Shown: one piece after another, positions 1-7,209 of the stretch
Position numbering within the stretch: position 1 is the stretch's first letter
How the letters are laid out: each line of letters begins with the position of its first letter
DNA from: an uncultured Planctomycetaceae bacterium
GTDB taxonomy: Bacteria; Planctomycetota; Planctomycetia; Pirellulales; UBA1268
DNA: 15,164 bases
Assembly: GCA_937926325.1 (NCBI GenBank)
Contig: CALAZQ010000213.1
Location: forward strand, 1 to 15,164
Direction of reading: 5' to 3'
The notes under the pieces: generated by a model
Seen by the model: the letters and a program-made list of their open reading frames with translations, nothing else
The model's database searches: none
Told to the model about the DNA's origin: nothing
Program-made: the position numbers and the translations under genes

Positions 1-283
1 GGCCCGGGCTGCCGACCTGTGCCCGATCGAGCGGATCGATGTGGCGGCGCGGGCCGGCGTGCCCTTTTGCATCATCCATGGCGACGCGGACAAGGTCGTG
101 CCACTCGAGCCCAACTCCGCTGAACTCAAAAAGCGATACGAGGCCGCGGGCAAGGGAAACCTCGTGACGCTGATCATCGCCCCGGGCCAAGGCCACTCCT
201 TCTGGAAGGGCTTCTTCCACTGCCAGCCGCTGGTCGACTTTCTCATCGCCCGCGCAAAAGCCGAGCCGCTCGACGGCGAGTAA
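1..283 (+). CDS. Alpha/beta hydrolase, C-terminal part (cut by window edge)
   Basis: The open frame runs in from the left edge (frame of base 2) to a TAA at 281-283. About 93 residues are visible. The segment GVPFCIIHGDADKVVPLE is the classic late alpha/beta-hydrolase strand carrying the catalytic acid (Asp in HGDAD). GQGHSFW about 45 residues later supplies the catalytic His. The nucleophile elbow (GxSxG) would lie upstream, outside the window. A GTG at 41 is in frame, but the homologous pattern continues upstream of it (ARAADLCPIERIDV), so it is not the start. From the family, this is a serine hydrolase or esterase; the substrate cannot be told. Fairly sure of the fold, not of the function. 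Confidence 0.8.
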   Translation, partial: ARAADLCPIERIDVAARAGVPFCIIHGDADKVVPLEPNSAELKKRYEAAGKGNLVTLIIAPGQGHSFWKGFFHCQPLVDFLIARAKAEPLDGE

Positions 284-296
284 GCGGCTCGCAAGC

Positions 297-322
297 GGGC
301 TGCAACGAAGCCGTTGCGGGCC
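297..322 (+). terminator. Hairpin after the hydrolase gene, possible terminator
   Basis: Just 13 bases after the hydrolase stop, GCAACG at 302-307 pairs with CGTTGC at 312-317 around a 4-base loop. The stem extends outward through a T-G wobble and a C-G pair, then past one mismatch to two more G-C pairs (297-322). No T-run follows, so this is at best a non-canonical or Rho-assisted terminator. It could also protect the 3' end of the mRNA. Confidence 0.4.
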
Positions 323-368
323 TCCGCCTTAATGTGTACGAGTGTGTACTTATTGGTTGCCGGTTGAG

Positions 369-406
369 CCCGGGGTGGTGATCCCGGGTATTGCCATCGC
401 TATAAT
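369..406 (+). promoter_or_regulatory. Candidate promoter and operator of the BrnT-like/XRE pair
   Basis: A perfect TATAAT lies at 401-406, 18 bases before the ATG at 425. This is striking in GC-rich DNA and implies a leader of only about a dozen bases. No good -35 box is seen at the expected spacing. Instead two CCCGGG copies (369-374 and 383-388, 8 bases apart) occupy the -35 area. They are self-palindromic and mutually complementary, so they could form an operator for the downstream HTH protein, as is usual for autoregulated toxin-antitoxin modules. The -10 match is direct observation; the operator role is inference. Confidence 0.4.
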
Positions 407-424
407 TTCATTGTCGATTCGCAG

Positions 425-676
425 ATGCTATTCACACAGATTTGCTGGGATCTGGACGATGACCCACATGGCAATGTCCAGCACATCGCCGATCACGATG
501 TCTCCAAGGAAGAAGTGGAGGAGGTTTTAGGGCATCCAGAGGGCATTGAGCGAAGCCGGTCTTCGGGGCTTTTGATTGCGTTTGGCGAAACGACCACAGG
601 GCGACTGCTTGCGGTCGTCTATGAGAAGATCGACGACCTGTGTGTGTACCCTGTGACGGCGTACGAAGTTGAGTGA
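425..676 (+). CDS. Small BrnT-like protein, putative toxin
   Basis: An 83-residue protein that follows the pattern of BrnT ribonuclease toxins: an N-terminal strand ending in a D-rich stretch (WDLDDDPHGN), a helix-turn with HDVSKEEVEEVL, a P-containing turn, then strands with the S-R-S-S-G, G-x-T-x-x-GR-LLAVVY and V-T-A-YE motifs. BrnT proteins are about 90 residues long and share the RelE/microbial-RNase fold, cutting RNA. Similarity is in pattern only; it is not a close BrnT and could belong to a related family of unknown function. The ATG at 425 is chosen because it follows the TATAAT closely, although no clear Shine-Dalgarno is present. It lies 60 bp upstream of an XRE-type HTH gene on the same strand, the usual toxin-first order of BrnTA and HigBA modules. 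GC content is visibly lower than in the flanking genes, which suggests acquisition. Confidence 0.6.
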   Translation: MLFTQICWDLDDDPHGNVQHIADHDVSKEEVEEVLGHPEGIERSRSSGLLIAFGETTTGRLLAVVYEKIDDLCVYPVTAYEVE

Positions 677-736
677 TCGAGAGGTGTGTCGCGACTCAGC
701 GGCGGCTTTTCGCGATGATGCAACAGAGAGTCATTG

Positions 737-1096
737 ATGAAACGTGTGACCCGTGAACGACGACTGACCGCGGCCGAGGCAGCCAGGTACGAGAAGATCA
801 GGAACCAGGTCGATCTTGAGAAGCCGAAGATTGATGCCAGAATTCGCGGCCGTCTGGCGGCACGGCGAAAAGTCATCGCGGCGAAGAAAGGCGGCCTCAC
901 CCTTGGTCAGAGGATTCGCCATGCACGTGAAGCCCGCCGCCAGACGCAAGTCGAGCTAGCATTGGCGGCTGGCATATCCCAGGGATATCTCTCACAGTTG
1001 GAGCAAGATGAGCGCGAGCCGACGCTATCGATTGCTGTCCGTCTCGCAGCCGCGCTCGGCATATCTTTGGATGATTTGGCAACAGGTGCTGCGTAA
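737..1096 (+). CDS. XRE-family HTH protein, putative antitoxin/repressor
   Basis: 119 residues. The N-terminal half (1-52) is highly charged and predicted helical, rich in Arg/Lys/Glu/Ala. The C-terminal half (about 57-113) is a classic Cro/C1-type HTH: LGQRIRHAREARRQTQVELA, then AAGISQGYLSQLEQDEREP, then SIAVRLAAALGISLDDL. This domain binds operator DNA. The ATG at 737 is preferred to the TTG at 734; an AG-rich stretch (about 724-730) is a weak ribosome site. It follows the BrnT-like gene by 60 bp, so they are likely co-transcribed, with this protein acting as antitoxin and autorepressor. A known BrnA antitoxin is a ribbon-helix-helix protein, so an XRE partner would be an unusual pairing. 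A stand-alone regulator is the alternative. The HTH domain is certain; the antitoxin role is inference. Confidence 0.75.
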   Translation: MKRVTRERRLTAAEAARYEKIRNQVDLEKPKIDARIRGRLAARRKVIAAKKGGLTLGQRIRHAREARRQTQVELALAAGISQGYLSQLEQDEREPTLSIAVRLAAALGISLDDLATGAA

Positions 1097-1198
1097 TGTT
1101 GTGAGATAGGCCGGGCTGAGAGCGGCTGTCAGACGTGCCTGGCGTCGGCAACCAGGCAGAGAGGTGCCGCTATACCCTGCTCCGGCACAGCTGCGGTC

Positions 1199-1405
<207 letters not shown>

Positions 1406-1462
1406 CTATACTTTTTGCTGACGCGAAGCCCGCCGGGGAGCGAGACGACTGCGAGGTGCGTG

Positions 1463-2125
1463 ATGGCCGTTGAGATGGGCTTTCCTGAAACCGCGATGCT
1501 CTGTGCGACGGCGTTCACGGTCGGCACGGTTCACACCCTGCTCGGGCCCGATCACTACGTGCCCTTTGTGGCCATGGCCCGGGCCGGCGACTGGTCAACC
1601 GCCCGCACGCTCCGGGTGACGGCTGCCTGCGGGCTCGGGCATGTCGCGGGCAGTGTCCTGATCGGTCTGGTCGGGCTGGCGATCGGCATCGCCGTGCTCC
1701 AGTTGGAGACGCTCGAGGCTGTACGGGGCGACCTGGCCGGCTGGCTGTTGATTGGCTTCGGGGCTGCCTATTTTCTCTGGGGCCTGCGGCGGGCCTTCCG
1801 GCAACGGCTGACGCAGGCAAAACCGCTGCCTGCCGCCGGCACCAGCGTCTGGGCTCCCTGGCTCCTGTTGCTGCTGTTTGTCTTTGGTCCCTGTGAGCCG
1901 CTGATTCCGCTGCTGATGTACCCCGCCGCGAAGGCAAGCCCCTGGGCCGTGGCGGGTGTGGTGACCGCCTTCACTCTGGCGACGGTCGGGACCATGCTGA
2001 TTGCCGTCCTCGCTCTGCAGGCGGGCACAGCAGCCGTCAGACTGCCCCGGCTCGACCGGTTTGCCCACGCCCTGGCCGGTATCACCATTCTGGCCTGTGG
2101 CGTGCTGGTGAAGGCCGGGCTGTAA
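1463..2125 (+). CDS. UreH/TauE-SafE-like membrane transporter
   Basis: A 220-residue integral membrane protein with about six hydrophobic segments. Near the N-terminus it has HTLLGPDHY (His24, Asp30, His31), similar in spacing to the His/Asp signature of nickel/cobalt permeases and typical of UreH-type proteins. A second His follows at GLGHVAG (60), and FGPCEPLIPLL (from about 141) begins the second half. Such proteins are usually annotated as sulfite exporter TauE/SafE family or urease accessory UreH. The likely role is transport of a divalent metal or small anion across the inner membrane; the substrate is not determined. The ATG at 1463 is chosen over an upstream in-frame TTG at 1415 because GAGGTG at 1453-1458 is a good ribosome site. 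A TATACT at 1407-1412 could be its -10. It stands next to the tail of an RND metal pump, hinting at metal handling. Confidence 0.75.
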   Translation: MAVEMGFPETAMLCATAFTVGTVHTLLGPDHYVPFVAMARAGDWSTARTLRVTAACGLGHVAGSVLIGLVGLAIGIAVLQLETLEAVRGDLAGWLLIGFGAAYFLWGLRRAFRQRLTQAKPLPAAGTSVWAPWLLLLLFVFGPCEPLIPLLMYPAAKASPWAVAGVVTAFTLATVGTMLIAVLALQAGTAAVRLPRLDRFAHALAGITILACGVLVKAGL

Positions 2126-2155
2126 ACCGTCCGCTGGCGGGACTCGCTCGGCCCG

Positions 2156-2169
2156 TGCAGGTTCCTGCA
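2156..2169. terminator. Palindrome between convergent stop codons
   Basis: TGCAGG and CCTGCA flank two T bases, just before the TGA of the minus-strand MMPL gene and 30 bases after the TAA of the plus-strand transporter. The position between convergent genes suggests a bidirectional terminator, but the loop is tight and no T-run follows on either strand. Confidence 0.3.
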
Positions 2170-4560
2170 TCAGCCCGATGTCGCGGTGATACCCGGCACC
2201 GGGGAGACGGCTGGGGGCGGACCAAAAATGGGGTCGTGCCGCCAGGCGTTGCCCCAGCGGGCCGACCGTCGCAGCAGGTCGTCCGTGACGACCAGCACCG
2301 CCGGCAGCAGGATCAGCTCGGCCACCGTGGCAGCCGCCACCGCCGCACAGGCCAGCCGGCCGAAGCCGGCCAGCGACGGCACGCTGCTGACCGTCACCGC
2401 GGCAAAGCCTACCCCCAGCACCAGGCCGCCGAGCATGACCGGATTGCCGGTCTCGACCACCGCCCGCCGGACGGCCGAGGCGATCGACACGCCCTCGCGG
2501 CGGTGTCGGGCCAGTGCCGCCAGCAGATGCACGGTGTCATCGACAGCCAGGCCGAGGCAGACATTGAAGACGATCACCGTGGCCGGGTCGAGCGACCGGC
2601 CGGTCGCCACCATCATCGCGGCGATCACCGCCAGCGGAAAGACGTTTGGGATCAGGCTGACCAGGCCGGCCACCGGCGAGCGGAAGGCGACCGCCAGGAT
2701 CGAGCCGATCACCATCACTTCCAACAGCAGACTACCGCCGAGGTCACGGACCAGCTGCCGGATGTTGCGGGCCGAGACGACCGACATGCCGGCCAGCTCA
2801 AACTGCCAACCGGGATGGGCAGCCCCCAACTGGTCGAGCCGCGCTTCGATGCCACGGTAGACCGTCTCCAACTGCCGGCTGCCGGCGTCGCTGACGCGGG
2901 CCCGGACGATCGCCATCCGGGCGTCGGCATCGACCAGTTCCTCGACGGCGGCGGCAGGCAGCCGTTGCCGGGCCCGGCTGGGCATGTCCGCGGTCACCGA
3001 TGCCAGCGACAGCGGACGGCTGGTGGCGTCCGAGGCTTCGATGATGCCGTGAACTTCTTGTAAGCAGGTCAGCACTGTTTCGTCACGCCAGTCGATGGGA
3101 TCGGGCCACCGCACAACCACATCGACCCCCATCACCCCGCCGAACTCCGCGTCAACCGCCTGCAGGGCCCGAGCCGCCTCGGCCCGCCGGGGCAGGGCAT
3201 CGATCACCCGGTTGTCGGCATCAACCCCGAGGCCAAGCAGGGTCAGCAGCAGTGTGCCAACCAGACCGGCGGCGGCAATCGGCCGGGCATGCCGGATCGA
3301 GAAGGCCGCAAGTGTTCCGGCCGCCCGGCTTGCCAGCCGCCAGGAGCGACCGAGTTTCAGCCCCTGACAGAAACGGCTGGAAGCCAGCAACGGGGTCAGC
3401 AGGGTGACGGCCGCAAAGCTGGCAATCGCCCCGGCCGCCGCAGCGATGCCAAAGGTCCTGACCGCTTCGATCCGGGCCGCCGCCAGCGAAGCAAAGCCAA
3501 TCGCAGTCACCAGGCTGGTGAGGCCGCAGGCGGTGCCAACCCGGCGAACGGCTCCGGTGGATGCTGCCAGGGGGTCGAGTCCCCGTCGCACGCTCCGCCG
3601 CATGTCCTCAATAAAGTGAATCGAGTCGCAGGTTCCCACGACGAGGGCCAGCGACGGCACGACACTGGTCAGGATATTGATCGGTGCGCCGCAGAGGCCC
3701 AGCAGGCCCATCGCCCAGACCGCCCCGACTGCCGGCGGCAGGCAGGCGACGAGCGTTGACCGGATGCTGCGGGCAATCGTGGCTGAAAGCACAACTGCCA
3801 AGATCAGGCCGAGAGAGTTGAACAGCAGCATGTCGCGGCGGAGGGCCGCAGCCGCCTGGTGCCGCAGGGCCGGCAGGCCGGTTAACTGGATTTCCAGGCC
3901 GTCTGTTTTCCACTGCCCTAGCAGCAGTTCCAGCGACTCGACTGCCGGGCCGAGGCCGGGTGGCCGGTCGGCCCCGGCCGCAAGCCGGACAATCAGCAGC
4001 GTGGAGGTGGCGTCGGCTGACAGCAGTTGGCCGCTGACCAGTGGATGATCAACCGCCCGGTCATGGGCTGCCTGCAACGCGTCGGCATCGAGCAGGCTGC
4101 TGGTGCGAGGGATCACCGGCAGGACGGCCCCCACCACACCCTGCCGCCGGACGTCGAACATCGATCGAACGCCGGTGACCACGGGAAGTTCCTCCAGACG
4201 GCTGACCAGCCGGCGGAGGTTTGACAAGGTAGGCTCGTGGAAGAGGCTACCCCCGGCCCTGCTGATGCGGACGACACAGTCACGGTCGGGGCTGCCGAAC
4301 CGCTCACCGATGGCATCGATGACGGCGAACTCTGCGTCGATCGACGCAGTCGTCGGGGCGTCCTGCCAGCCGGTCTGCCGGACGCTTCTCAGCAACGACC
4401 GCAGATCGTCATCAACTTGAAGCTGGCTCAGGCCGTACCCGGCCAACGCGGTGCAGACGACAACCGCAACGAGGCTCAGTCGCCGCCAGCGGCGGCTTCC
4501 GGAATCAGGTGCCGCTCCTCCGGGTCGACGATCCAGCCCCGACAGCTGGCCGCGCCGCAC
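2170..4560 (-). CDS. MMPL/RND-superfamily exporter, 12 TM
   Basis: About 796 residues if it starts at the GTG at 4560. The protein is a tandem duplication. Each half has one membrane helix, a long extracytoplasmic domain, and a block of five more helices. The first helix (SLVAVVVCTALAGYGLSQL) is followed by LQVDDDLRSLL, typical of this family. The two matching signatures VGTCDSIHFIED (about residue 310) and GLAVDDTVHLLAAL (about 672) lie in the fourth helix region of each half. In the family these Asp residues are tied to proton-driven export of lipids, hopanoids or other hydrophobic molecules across the inner membrane. The substrate cannot be deduced. The start is uncertain: TTG at 4686 is in frame but deep inside the SET gene, and no Shine-Dalgarno is visible. 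The N-terminus overlaps the 3' end of the SET gene on the same strand, so translational coupling is likely. Confidence 0.85.
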   Translation of the reverse strand: MRRGQLSGLDRRPGGAAPDSGSRRWRRLSLVAVVVCTALAGYGLSQLQVDDDLRSLLRSVRQTGWQDAPTTASIDAEFAVIDAIGERFGSPDRDCVVRISRAGGSLFHEPTLSNLRRLVSRLEELPVVTGVRSMFDVRRQGVVGAVLPVIPRTSSLLDADALQAAHDRAVDHPLVSGQLLSADATSTLLIVRLAAGADRPPGLGPAVESLELLLGQWKTDGLEIQLTGLPALRHQAAAALRRDMLLFNSLGLILAVVLSATIARSIRSTLVACLPPAVGAVWAMGLLGLCGAPINILTSVVPSLALVVGTCDSIHFIEDMRRSVRRGLDPLAASTGAVRRVGTACGLTSLVTAIGFASLAAARIEAVRTFGIAAAAGAIASFAAVTLLTPLLASSRFCQGLKLGRSWRLASRAAGTLAAFSIRHARPIAAAGLVGTLLLTLLGLGVDADNRVIDALPRRAEAARALQAVDAEFGGVMGVDVVVRWPDPIDWRDETVLTCLQEVHGIIEASDATSRPLSLASVTADMPSRARQRLPAAAVEELVDADARMAIVRARVSDAGSRQLETVYRGIEARLDQLGAAHPGWQFELAGMSVVSARNIRQLVRDLGGSLLLEVMVIGSILAVAFRSPVAGLVSLIPNVFPLAVIAAMMVATGRSLDPATVIVFNVCLGLAVDDTVHLLAALARHRREGVSIASAVRRAVVETGNPVMLGGLVLGVGFAAVTVSSVPSLAGFGRLACAAVAAATVAELILLPAVLVVTDDLLRRSARWGNAWRHDPIFGPPPAVSPVPGITATSG

Positions 4561-5024
4561 CGGCAGGGAATCGCCGCGTCGGCCGGCCAGCAGTAGTCGA
4601 TCAAAAGCTGTTCCCCGGCGGCGATCGGGCGGATGGTCTGCAGCCACAAGCGGTCTTCCTGCTGGTTCGTCTGCTCGTCCTCCCAATAGAAGAGTTCACA
4701 GTTCGGATCGCAACTGTGATTGAGAAACCGTAGCGGAGCGGCCGGTTCCAGCAGTTTCCCGCTCGGCAGGGCCATGCAGTAGCTGGGGTCTTCGGGGTAG
4801 TCGTCCATGACCTCCCCGAAAATTTCCCCGACGATCAGCTCGGCCTTGAGCCGACGGCGGGCAAAAATGCCGTTGCCGACTGCCGTGTCAGCCACCCTGA
4901 TCAGCCCAGCCAGCCGGTCACCCCGCTGCCGAGGCCCTTTGCGGGGGGTTTTTGGAGGAGCGGCCGCCGCCGGCCGGGGATCGGCGGTGTGATCGGCTTC
5001 CGGCTGTCGCAGAGCGGTTGGCAT
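4476..5024 (-). CDS. SET-domain protein with post-SET cysteines
   Basis: 182 residues. A basic, Pro/Ala-rich, probably disordered N-terminus (1-36) precedes a compact SET domain. VGNGIFARR (49-57) is the N-terminal SET G-x-G motif. RFLNHSCDPN (99-108) is the cofactor-binding NHSC motif. IAAGEQLLIDY (134-144) ends in the conserved active-site Tyr. A post-SET motif C-x-C-x4-C (154, 156, 161) together with Cys105 could bind zinc. The known activity of the family is S-adenosylmethionine-dependent lysine methylation; bacterial targets are mostly unknown. The ATG at 5024 is preceded by a purine-rich AAGAAGAA. The longer frame to 5234 runs into the divergent EEP gene and is not believed. The 3' end overlaps the MMPL exporter gene, suggesting an operon. 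All key motif residues are present, so it is probably active. Confidence 0.88.
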   Translation of the reverse strand: MPTALRQPEADHTADPRPAAAAPPKTPRKGPRQRGDRLAGLIRVADTAVGNGIFARRRLKAELIVGEIFGEVMDDYPEDPSYCMALPSGKLLEPAAPLRFLNHSCDPNCELFYWEDEQTNQQEDRLWLQTIRPIAAGEQLLIDYCWPADAAIPCRCGAASCRGWIVDPEERHLIPEAAAGGD

Positions 5025-5075
5025 CGGGCGTTCTTCTTCTTTTATGCTGCAAGCAGGGTGGCGTCGAAATGAAGC

Positions 5076-5106
5076 GGGCTGCGATCCGAAACCCGAATCG
5101 CAGCCC
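5076..5106. promoter_or_regulatory. Perfect 10-bp inverted repeat in a divergent gene gap
   Basis: GGGCTGCGAT (5076-5085) and its exact complement ATCGCAGCCC (5097-5106) surround an 11-base spacer. It lies 52 bp upstream of the SET gene start and 22 bp upstream of the EEP gene start, so it could be a shared operator or a 5'-leader hairpin of the EEP mRNA. On the minus strand, CATAAA (5046-5041) could be a weak -10 for the SET gene. A T-run is absent, arguing against an intrinsic terminator. Confidence 0.55.
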
Positions 5107-5128
5107 CTAACCTGCAGGAACTCTAGCG

Positions 5129-6265
5129 ATGGTTGCGGGAAATCGTCAACGTGTTCGGTGTTGGACGAGGCTGACAACACGGGTGGCATTGGTGCTCTGG
5201 CTGACCGCACCGTTTGCTGTTGCTGAGATGCCACCGTTGCCCGCGGCCAGCTTGCGGAGCCCGCCGACGGTCGTGCGAATCGCCTGCTTCAACACCGAAG
5301 CCCTCGCCGTGCCGGGAGAGTCGAGCCGGTTTGCCCGGGAACGCTTCGACCCGGGGCGGCAGCGGCACCTCGAGCGGGTGGCGGCGGTGATCGCGGCAGT
5401 CGACCCCGACATCCTCGTGCTTTCCGAGATCGCCTCGGCCGAGCCGGCGGCGGCCCTGGCGGCAATCCTACGGGAAAAGGAGCTGGGGGCTTTTCAGGTC
5501 CACCATGTCGATGGCAAGGACCGGTTCACCGGCTTCGACGTCGCCTTTCTCTCCCGGCTGCCGGCCGACCTGATCGATGGCGGGACGGTGCGGCTGTTCG
5601 CGCCGGAAAAAAATCCCCGGCGTGCTGATGTCCTGGCAGGCGAGGCCGAACTGCCCTGGACTGCCGAGCGTTACAGCGAACCGCAGGACGACGGTAGCAG
5701 CCGTGAGGAGATTGCCGTGCTCAAGCGGCATGCGGTCAGTTGCTTCACGGTGCAGGGTCGCAAGCTCGGCCTGGTCGGCCTGCATCTCAAAAGCAACCCC
5801 AGCGATCCCGGGGCCAATGCCCAGCGGGCCGCCGAGGTCGAGATTGTGCGGCGAATCGTCTGCCGTGAGCTGTTGCCCCGCGGCTACCTGCCGATCGTCC
5901 TCGGTGACATCAACGACTATGACCCCGATGTGCCCATGGCCGACCGGGAGCGGACGACCCAGACGGCGGTGCTGCGGAACCTGCGGGATATCGACCCCAG
6001 CCAGCCGGGCGAGGAATTGGTCAACGCCGCGGCCGCCATTCCCCGGGTGGCCGACCGCTATTCATCGCACTGGGACTACAACGAGAATGGTGCGGCCGAT
6101 CCTGAGGACGTTTTTACGTTGATCGACCACATCCTGCTCGACCGGCGGCTTGCCGAGGGCCTGCGGCGTGCCTCCATCTGCCACGCCAGCGGGCTCGGGG
6201 CCTCCGACCACTTTCCTGTCGTGGTGGATATCGACCTTGCCGCGGTGCCGCCAGCTAGCCCGTGA
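5129..6265 (+). CDS. Secreted endonuclease/exonuclease/phosphatase-family protein
   Basis: 378 residues. A basic start and hydrophobic core (residues 18-32) ending in AVA form a signal peptide, so the protein is exported. The EEP fold motifs appear in order: IACFNTE (Asn55), DILVLSEI (Glu100, metal ligand), LVGLHLKSN (His219), IVLGDIND (Asp260, Asn262), LIDHIL (Asp333) and [12 protein letters not shown] (Asp360-His361, catalytic). All catalytic positions are kept, so a metal-dependent phosphodiesterase, phosphatase or nuclease acting outside the cytoplasm is expected. Unusually, residues 316-327 ([12 protein letters not shown]) match a 12-residue EF-hand or dockerin calcium loop. The ATG at 5129 has AGGA at 5115-5118. 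Its 3' end overlaps the convergent epimerase gene by 11 bp. The exact substrate (DNA, RNA, phospholipid, nucleotide) is unknown. Confidence 0.9.
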   Translation: MVAGNRQRVRCWTRLTTRVALVLWLTAPFAVAEMPPLPAASLRSPPTVVRIACFNTEALAVPGESSRFARERFDPGRQRHLERVAAVIAAVDPDILVLSEIASAEPAAALAAILREKELGAFQVHHVDGKDRFTGFDVAFLSRLPADLIDGGTVRLFAPEKNPRRADVLAGEAELPWTAERYSEPQDDGSSREEIAVLKRHAVSCFTVQGRKLGLVGLHLKSNPSDPGANAQRAAEVEIVRRIVCRELLPRGYLPIVLGDINDYDPDVPMADRERTTQTAVLRNLRDIDPSQPGEELVNAAAAIPRVADRYSSHWDYNENGAADPEDVFTLIDHILLDRRLAEGLRRASICHASGLGASDHFPVVVDIDLAAVPPASP

Positions 6266-7190
6266 GCTCGGCCCGCGCTGTTTCGAGCAGCCGTTTCGTC
6301 GCCTTGATTCCTTCCGGCTCGGGCAGTTCCTTCCCCTCGTACTCAATGCCGACATGGCCGCGGTAGCCGGCCGCGACGACCAGCTTGAGCATCCGCCGGT
6401 AGTCGATCGTGGTTTCATTGCCCTCCGCGTCGAAGGCGTAGCTTTTGGCACTCACGCCCTTGGCGTAGGGCAGCAGTTCTGCCACGCCCTGATAGCGGTC
6501 GTATTCATAGAAGTTGCCGAAGTCGGGCAGGGTGCCGACGTTGGGCCGATCGACAAGTTTCATCACGCCAGCCAACCAGTCGCCGTTGCTCGACGGGCCG
6601 CCGTGGTTCTCGACGATCACGTTGAGTTCCAACTGGCCGGCGTACTCCCCTAGGCGGGAGAGACCGTCGGCAGCCAGCTTCTGCTGCTCCTCAAGGCTGC
6701 CGCCACTTGAGGCATTGACCCGAATCGAATGGCAGCCCATCCGCTTGGCTGCCTCGACCCAGGGGAAGTGGTTTTCGATCGCCGCCGTGCGGGCGGTTTC
6801 GTCGGGGTCCCCCAGCTTGCCGAGCCCGTCGCACATGATCAGCAGGTTGGTGACGCCTTCGTCGTCGGCCCGCTGAGAAAGCTCACCGAGATAGTCAAGG
6901 TTCTTGGCCTTGTCTTGAAAAAACTTGTTCACGTACTCGACCGCGCTGATGCCGTAGGTTCGCTTTGCCTCCCGCGGAAAGTCGAGGTTGTCGATCGTCC
7001 CCTCGAACAGCGTCCGATGGAGTGACCACTGGGCCAGTGAAATCCGGAACAACGGCGTGGTGGGGGCAGCCGCGTCGGCGGCGAGCAAACGGCTGGAATG
7101 GGCGGCCAGACCCACACCGACCAGCCGGCCAAAACGGCGGCGGGTGAGCACCGGCTTTCTTGCCGGGCGGGGGGACGCATCGCTGGGCAT
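6255..7190 (-). CDS. Tat-exported sugar phosphate isomerase/epimerase (TIM barrel)
   Basis: 311 residues. The N-terminus has the twin-arginine motif [10 protein letters not shown] (16-25), a hydrophobic stretch and an Ala-rich cleavage region near 38-42, so the folded protein is exported. The rest is an AP-endonuclease-2-like TIM barrel: [73 protein letters not shown] and HVGIEYEG. The Glu in VENH, Asp in PDFG and Glu in GIEYEG are the usual metal ligands. The family interconverts keto-sugars or epimerises sugars; the substrate is not predictable. The ATG at 7190 is chosen for GGAG 7 bases upstream and because it places the Tat motif correctly; the frame is open to 7256. It lies 19 bp downstream of the POT transporter and is probably in its operon. 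Confidence 0.88.
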   Translation of the reverse strand: MPSDASPRPARKPVLTRRRFGRLVGVGLAAHSSRLLAADAAAPTTPLFRISLAQWSLHRTLFEGTIDNLDFPREAKRTYGISAVEYVNKFFQDKAKNLDYLGELSQRADDEGVTNLLIMCDGLGKLGDPDETARTAAIENHFPWVEAAKRMGCHSIRVNASSGGSLEEQQKLAADGLSRLGEYAGQLELNVIVENHGGPSSNGDWLAGVMKLVDRPNVGTLPDFGNFYEYDRYQGVAELLPYAKGVSAKSYAFDAEGNETTIDYRRMLKLVVAAGYRGHVGIEYEGKELPEPEGIKATKRLLETARAELTG

Positions 7191-7209
7191 CGACAAACTC
7201 CGGGGAGGC

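Noticed and set aside
342..530. A 62-residue frame overlapping the BrnT-like gene
   Set aside because: Out-of-frame shadow of the BrnT-like gene, with no domain and no sensible ribosome site.
2155..3063. Long plus-strand frame antisense to the MMPL exporter
   Set aside because: The Gln/His/Arg/Gly-rich translation is typical of the reverse of a GC-rich gene; the opposite strand encodes clear MMPL motifs.
5025..5234. N-terminal extension of the SET gene
   Set aside because: It would overlap the divergent EEP signal peptide, cross the perfect inverted repeat and add 70 residues without protein character.
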